Of a stretch of 64,000 bases of DNA, positions 59,901-64,000 are shown piece by piece (positions within the stretch are counted from its first letter, which is position 1; the number at the start of each line of letters is the position of its first letter). The notes below the pieces were generated by a model. That model had not been told where the DNA came from, did not search any database, and was given only the letters and a program-made list of their open reading frames with translations. The position numbers and the translations under genes were made by a program. The stretch lies in the NCBI GenBank assembly GCA_016787785.1, contig JAEUTO010000011.1, forward strand, positions 496,001 to 560,000, given 5' to 3'. Source of the DNA: Bacteroidia bacterium. GTDB taxonomy: Bacteria > Bacteroidota > Bacteroidia > B-17B0 > Aurantibacillaceae.

Positions 59901-62900
59901 ATGAAAAAAATTATCCTTCAAGCAGTGCTGTTTTTTGTGGCGTTAAACATTAGCGCACAAGTACCCGGCGATACTATTGTTATAAAAGCATTTAAGTACG
60001 GCAGCACAACACGCGATACCGTAATTAATTTTCCAAACACCAGTTTAACCTATGAAAAAATTATTTTAAAATATAACATGCGTTGCAAAAACGCATTGAT
60101 CTCTACGCAATCTGCCCCTAATCAAGGTTGCGGCGAGTGGGATTATTCGTGCAATACATACATAGTAGACTCTTCAAAAATTGAGACCGATCTTAATCTT
60201 CAACCGAGTCACGTAATTTCAAATTTCACGGGTACCGTTTTTCCTTATGTGACACAGCCTGTTTATGATTATTATAATTACAGCCAAAGCAATGTTGTTT
60301 TAAATAATATTGTGTCAGAAACACAACACACTGTTGGTGTTGGTTCAACCGCTGTTCCAAATTTGTTGAAGTCAGATGAGAAGTCGGGAAAATCGCAGAT
60401 CTTATACACAGCTGCAGAATTAACCACAGCCGGGTTTGTTGCCGGTAATATTGATGGTATTTTATTAAATGTTGCAAATGCAGGTGGTGGCGTTAACTTT
60501 TTTAAAGTTGGCATACAACACAGCAGCGCAACAACTTTAAACTCTGGCACAGTTACTTTAACGGGTTTTACAAATGTGTTCAATCAAAATTTTTCTTTTG
60601 TTAATGGAAGCAACCGTCTTCAATTTCACACACCATTTGTTTGGAATGGTACAAGCAATGTATTGATTGAATTTTCTTTCACCAACACCAACCCAAGCAC
60701 ACCAATTGTTTTTAACGGGGCAAGTTCAGCTTCAGTAATGGCGTTGTACGCAAAAAATAACTATGCGCTTGATCTTTCTGCTTTAGGGCATTCATATCTA
60801 AATACCTCCATGCTTTCAACCGTTAACAATCAAATAACAGTGGCGTTTTGGGCCTATGGTAATTCGGCACAATTGCCAACCAACACCTCTTTATTAGAAG
60901 GGTATTCTGCAAACGTTAACCAACGTAATTTAAATTTGCATTTACCCTGGAGCGATAACAACATGTATTTTGATGCCGGTTACAGTGCCGGTGGTTATGA
61001 TAGGATAAATAAAGTTGCAACTGCTGCAGAGCAGGGTGGACAATGGAATCACTGGGCATTTACAAAAAATGCAACTACAGGTGATATGAAAATTTATTTA
61101 AATGGTTTATTGTGGAGCTCAGGTACAGGAAAAACAAAACCTATGTCCATCTTAACCTTGATACTTGGTAAAGATGCTTTACTGGCAAACAATCTTAATT
61201 ACAAAGGCAAGATCAACGAATTCTCTATCTGGGATAAAGAATTATCATTGGTTGATATTCAATCCTGGATGAATAAATCTATTGATGCAACCCATCCGTT
61301 CTATTCAAATTTAGTTGCTTATTATAAAATGAATGAAGGCACAGGATTAAACATTAACGATTCAAAGAACAGTTTGGTTTCTACCGGTGTTAATTTACAA
61401 TGGACCTACGATCGTGGAAATAATTTAAAACGCTCTTTTTCTGAAACAACGATCAGACCAAACATTGTTTTCTTAAAAGGAACTTACGCGTTAACAACTA
61501 CAACGGTTATTACTAAAGATTCAGTAGCACGTAACCCAAATGTAGTTCAGCAATATTCTATAACATCAAATGCTACATTAACACCCATGACGCATGATGC
61601 TGTCGTTCTATCATCCACATCTAATTTATATGCAACAACACCAAGTAATATTTACAATGGCGATCTGAATACGTTAACCGGAACGCTTGCAATAACACCA
61701 ACAGGAACAATAAACATCACTAATTTAAATTACTACAAACGTTATCCTTTTTATAATGAGATCATGTCTTTTGTAACGCCTTATGGCAAGGGCCTTGATC
61801 TTGGCGTAAACGGCAAAACCTGGTATTATAATGTAACAGATTTTACACCATTGTTGAATGGACAAAAAAGATTATTAATGACCATGGGCGGCGAGAATCA
61901 GGAACAAATGGACCTTGATTTTATTTTTATTGTTGGTACACCTCCAAGAAATGTGCTGGAGTTTAAACAATTATGGCAAGGTGGCGCCCGTTATGGCGGC
62001 GTGCCAATTCAAAGCATCACAAACAACACGCGCTTTGAACCACAAAATGTTTTAATGCACGCGGGTGGTCAAAGCTTCAAACTACGCTCTACCATTACTG
62101 GCCACGGTGCGCAGGGTGAATTTCAGCAAAACGGCGGACAGGTAAATCACTTATTTAATATCAACGGCGGGTCTTACGAGTTGAGTTGGATCGTGTCGCA
62201 GGAATGTTCCAAAAATCCTGTTTATCCGCAAGGTGGCACCTGGGTTTACGACAGACAAGGCTGGTGTCCTGGTCAGGCTTCTTTATTAAAGGAAGCATAT
62301 ATTACCGCTTCTGTAACAGCGGGTTCAACGGCAACATTAGATTATCATACTTCCGGTCCGCCTTCTCCATCAGGCGATTATCGTTATATAGTTGCCAACC
62401 AATTGGTAACTTATGGTGCAGCAAATCACACAAATGATGCGGCTATTATTGATGTATTTTCGCCAAGCAATAAAGTTTTGTATTCAAGACATAATCCTAT
62501 TTGCTCCAACCCGGTTATTGTTGTAAAAAATACAGGCTCATCAAATCTAACAAGCCTTGATATTGAATATTGGGTAAATAACGCTACCACAAAACAAACT
62601 TATAACTGGACTGGTAATTTAGCATTTATGGATACGACAAGCATTTCTTTACCTGTAAATACGTTGTGGCAATCGGGTATTACACCAACCAATAATAAAT
62701 TTAATGTAGAGATCAAAAAAGCAAATTCAGTTGTAGATGATTATTCGTTCAATAATATTTACAGCTCTCCATTTGTTGTTCCCGAAGTTGTTCCTGATCA
62801 TTTTTCTATAGAATTTAAAACAAATAATAACCCTTTCAGTAACACATATAAACTTATCGATGCGCAGGGTAACATTGTAGGACAAAGTAATTTTACTACT

Positions 62901-63371
62901 GCAAATACTGTGTACGAAGATTATTACATTTTAGATGGTTGTTATACTTTAATAGTGGACGATTCCGGTAACGATGGATTATCGTGGTGGGCCAACACCG
63001 CTCAGGGATCTGGCTATGTAAGGTTAAAAGATAATTTTGCCGCAGTATTTAAAACATTTCAACCTGATTTTGGCTGGGGCTTTGAATACAGTTTTACAAC
63101 TAACGGACCTTTATCTGTAAGAGAAAATAATTTAAGCGCATTCCTTAATTTATATCCAAACCCTGCACAAAATAAATTTACGCTGGAAGGATCAGAATTA
63201 GAAGGCGCACAAATTCAAATTACAAATGTATTAGGGCAAACTGTTACGGTTCCATTCACAAAGAAAAATGACGCAATGGAGTTTAATACAAGTTCAATTA
63301 CGAGAGGAATTTATTTTGTAACCATCACTAAGAATGGAGATACGGTTACTAAAAAGGTAGTTATTAATTAA
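59901..63371 (+). CDS. Secreted PNGase F-related protein with LamG and T9SS domains
   Basis: A 1156-residue protein: signal peptide (to about 19), a PNGase F-like N-terminal part with GCGEWDYSCNTYI, a LamG/concanavalin-like domain (about 290-455, with WNHWAFTKNATTGDMKIYLNG), PNGase F-like C-terminal region (about 640-830, with YDRQGWCPGQAS), a CARDB-like part (about 850-980), and a T9SS tail (LYPNPAQNK to TKKVVIN). PNGase F removes N-glycans from proteins; whether this member is active is not shown. Its stop overlaps the convergent gene by four bases. Confidence 0.85.
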   Translation: MKKIILQAVLFFVALNISAQVPGDTIVIKAFKYGSTTRDTVINFPNTSLTYEKIILKYNMRCKNALISTQSAPNQGCGEWDYSCNTYIVDSSKIETDLNLQPSHVISNFTGTVFPYVTQPVYDYYNYSQSNVVLNNIVSETQHTVGVGSTAVPNLLKSDEKSGKSQILYTAAELTTAGFVAGNIDGILLNVANAGGGVNFFKVGIQHSSATTLNSGTVTLTGFTNVFNQNFSFVNGSNRLQFHTPFVWNGTSNVLIEFSFTNTNPSTPIVFNGASSASVMALYAKNNYALDLSALGHSYLNTSMLSTVNNQITVAFWAYGNSAQLPTNTSLLEGYSANVNQRNLNLHLPWSDNNMYFDAGYSAGGYDRINKVATAAEQGGQWNHWAFTKNATTGDMKIYLNGLLWSSGTGKTKPMSILTLILGKDALLANNLNYKGKINEFSIWDKELSLVDIQSWMNKSIDATHPFYSNLVAYYKMNEGTGLNINDSKNSLVSTGVNLQWTYDRGNNLKRSFSETTIRPNIVFLKGTYALTTTTVITKDSVARNPNVVQQYSITSNATLTPMTHDAVVLSSTSNLYATTPSNIYNGDLNTLTGTLAITPTGTINITNLNYYKRYPFYNEIMSFVTPYGKGLDLGVNGKTWYYNVTDFTPLLNGQKRLLMTMGGENQEQMDLDFIFIVGTPPRNVLEFKQLWQGGARYGGVPIQSITNNTRFEPQNVLMHAGGQSFKLRSTITGHGAQGEFQQNGGQVNHLFNINGGSYELSWIVSQECSKNPVYPQGGTWVYDRQGWCPGQASLLKEAYITASVTAGSTATLDYHTSGPPSPSGDYRYIVANQLVTYGAANHTNDAAIIDVFSPSNKVLYSRHNPICSNPVIVVKNTGSSNLTSLDIEYWVNNATTKQTYNWTGNLAFMDTTSISLPVNTLWQSGITPTNNKFNVEIKKANSVVDDYSFNNIYSSPFVVPEVVPDHFSIEFKTNNNPFSNTYKLIDAQGNIVGQSNFTTANTVYEDYYILDGCYTLIVDDSGNDGLSWWANTAQGSGYVRLKDNFAAVFKTFQPDFGWGFEYSFTTNGPLSVRENNLSAFLNLYPNPAQNKFTLEGSELEGAQIQITNVLGQTVTVPFTKKNDAMEFNTSSITRGIYFVTITKNGDTVTKKVVIN

Positions 63372-64000
63372 TCTGTATAAATTATTTTTTTAGTTTGAAT
63401 GGCATTGTTGTCTTGATGTAAGCGAAGGAAGAATAAACCTTTGTTTACATTAAGAGTTGCCAGGTCTAAAATAAATTCTGTTTCAAAAGCAAGCTCTTTA
63501 CTTAAGATTAATTTGCCCTGCGCGTCAAATAATTCAAAGGCTTTTATTTTAGCAGTATTTAAAAATAATTTCCCTGTAGTTGGATTGGGATAAAGTAAGA
63601 TATCTTCAAGTTGTTCATATGAATTTAATCCGGTTACAACCAATTGAGGCGTGCAAGACTTTATTGCTTTGAAACCAAAACTTACAGTAGCGCCGTCACT
63701 TTTAAAACGCAGGGTCAGATTTTGTCCGCTTGAGGTAACGGTTCCGGGGTTGTTGGTTCCGGTGTAAGCACCTATTAATGGCGATGCAACCGTTGGACCA
63801 TTGTATAAGAACAAAGAATCATAGCCTTGTTCTGTTCCAAAACTTTTAAACTGCAATTTCACAACACTTCCTGTTGGTGCAGCTAACGAATAAGTATAAC
63901 TTTCGCTGTCATAATAATTTCGCATCGGCCCACCCATATCAAAAATACTATCATTACAAACAACAGGTGCACAATCGGTAAATTTATTTTGTAACAAGGT
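63368..64000 (-). CDS. CUB-like domain T9SS protein (5' end outside the window)
   Basis: The readable part has a CUB-like beta-sandwich (VVKLQFKSFGTEQGYDSLFLYNGP...LTLRFKSDGATVSFGFKAI) and a T9SS tail (LYPNPTTGK to TKKIIYTD). The frame is open to the right edge of the window, so the N-terminus, signal peptide and probably a catalytic domain lie beyond. The ATG at 63997 is probably internal. CUB-like parts before a T9SS tail are common in secreted Bacteroidota proteases. Confidence 0.8.
   Translation of the reverse strand, partial: TLLQNKFTDCAPVVCNDSIFDMGGPMRNYYDSESYTYSLAAPTGSVVKLQFKSFGTEQGYDSLFLYNGPTVASPLIGAYTGTNNPGTVTSSGQNLTLRFKSDGATVSFGFKAIKSCTPQLVVTGLNSYEQLEDILLYPNPTTGKLFLNTAKIKAFELFDAQGKLILSKELAFETEFILDLATLNVNKGLFFLRLHQDNNAIQTKKIIYTD

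Noticed and set aside
1-64000. tRNA, rRNA or CRISPR elements
   Set aside because: Intergenic gaps are short and no cloverleaf, rRNA segment or regularly spaced repeat array was recognised by eye.

Overview
The window comes from a chromosome of the phylum Bacteroidota. The evidence is the many secreted proteins ending in a type IX secretion (T9SS) type A sorting domain (an FPNP-like segment, a GxxV/GIYF segment and a basic tail), promoters with the phylum's TAnnTTTG -7 element, starts without a Shine-Dalgarno sequence, a small bTHX ribosomal protein, a primary sigma factor without region 1.1, and the HemD-DUF4271 gene pair. No rRNA, tRNA or CRISPR array was seen. The sequence is AT-rich throughout.

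Layout. 1-12.1 kb is mostly housekeeping: a truncated agmatinase/arginase-family gene, a thioredoxin-fold protein, riboflavin synthase, a YkgJ-type protein, bTHX, RNase P protein, HemD with a lysine-rich N-terminal extension, DUF4271, a DUF5777-like protein, YceI, MutY, an HU/IHF protein, a TPR protein, a 29-residue AURKAIP1/COX24-like basic protein and RNase G/E. 12.2-24.2 kb holds a LytS-type sensor kinase with a periplasmic propeller, its LytTR response regulator, and five secreted-protein genes: two long repeat proteins with T9SS domains and three proteins that share an undescribed-looking C-terminal domain. 24.3-38.2 kb holds an ABC transporter pair, a GH9 cellulase, an AsmA-like protein, the primary sigma factor, RecN, an LTA-synthase-like sulfatase and FabI. 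38.3-43.5 kb holds secreted proteins, including a large propeller/PKD T9SS protein and an SGNH-like hydrolase.

43.6-50.1 kb is a grasp-with-spasm peptide-modification locus: precursor, ATP-grasp enzyme, a newly noticed 51-codon gene wedged between the two enzyme genes, the SPASM protein and a DUF6624 protein. It is preceded by three genes built from five copies of one beta-rich domain, and faced by a NarL-type response regulator. 50.1-54.8 kb is an accessory patch with a DDE transposase, a translationally coupled cytosolic/membrane protein pair behind a double palindrome, and a coupled pair whose first member looks TIR-like but has no normal start codon. 54.8-64 kb returns to secreted proteins: T9SS proteins, DUF420, a lipoprotein, a decayed T9SS tail, a heme/copper-monooxygenase-like lipoprotein, a PNGase F-related protein, and a truncated CUB-like T9SS protein at the right edge.

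The strongest new observation is a regulon readable directly from the DNA. Five consecutive promoters after the LytTR regulator each carry two 13-bp direct half-sites (consensus KCYRTTVCTRAAV) exactly 20 bp apart. The first half-site begins exactly 61 bp before the -7 position in all five; four of the -7 sequences fit TAnnTTTG and the fifth is degenerate. A sixth, slightly offset copy lies between the kinase and regulator genes. This is the layout expected for a LytTR activator controlling its own gene and a neighbouring set of secreted proteins.
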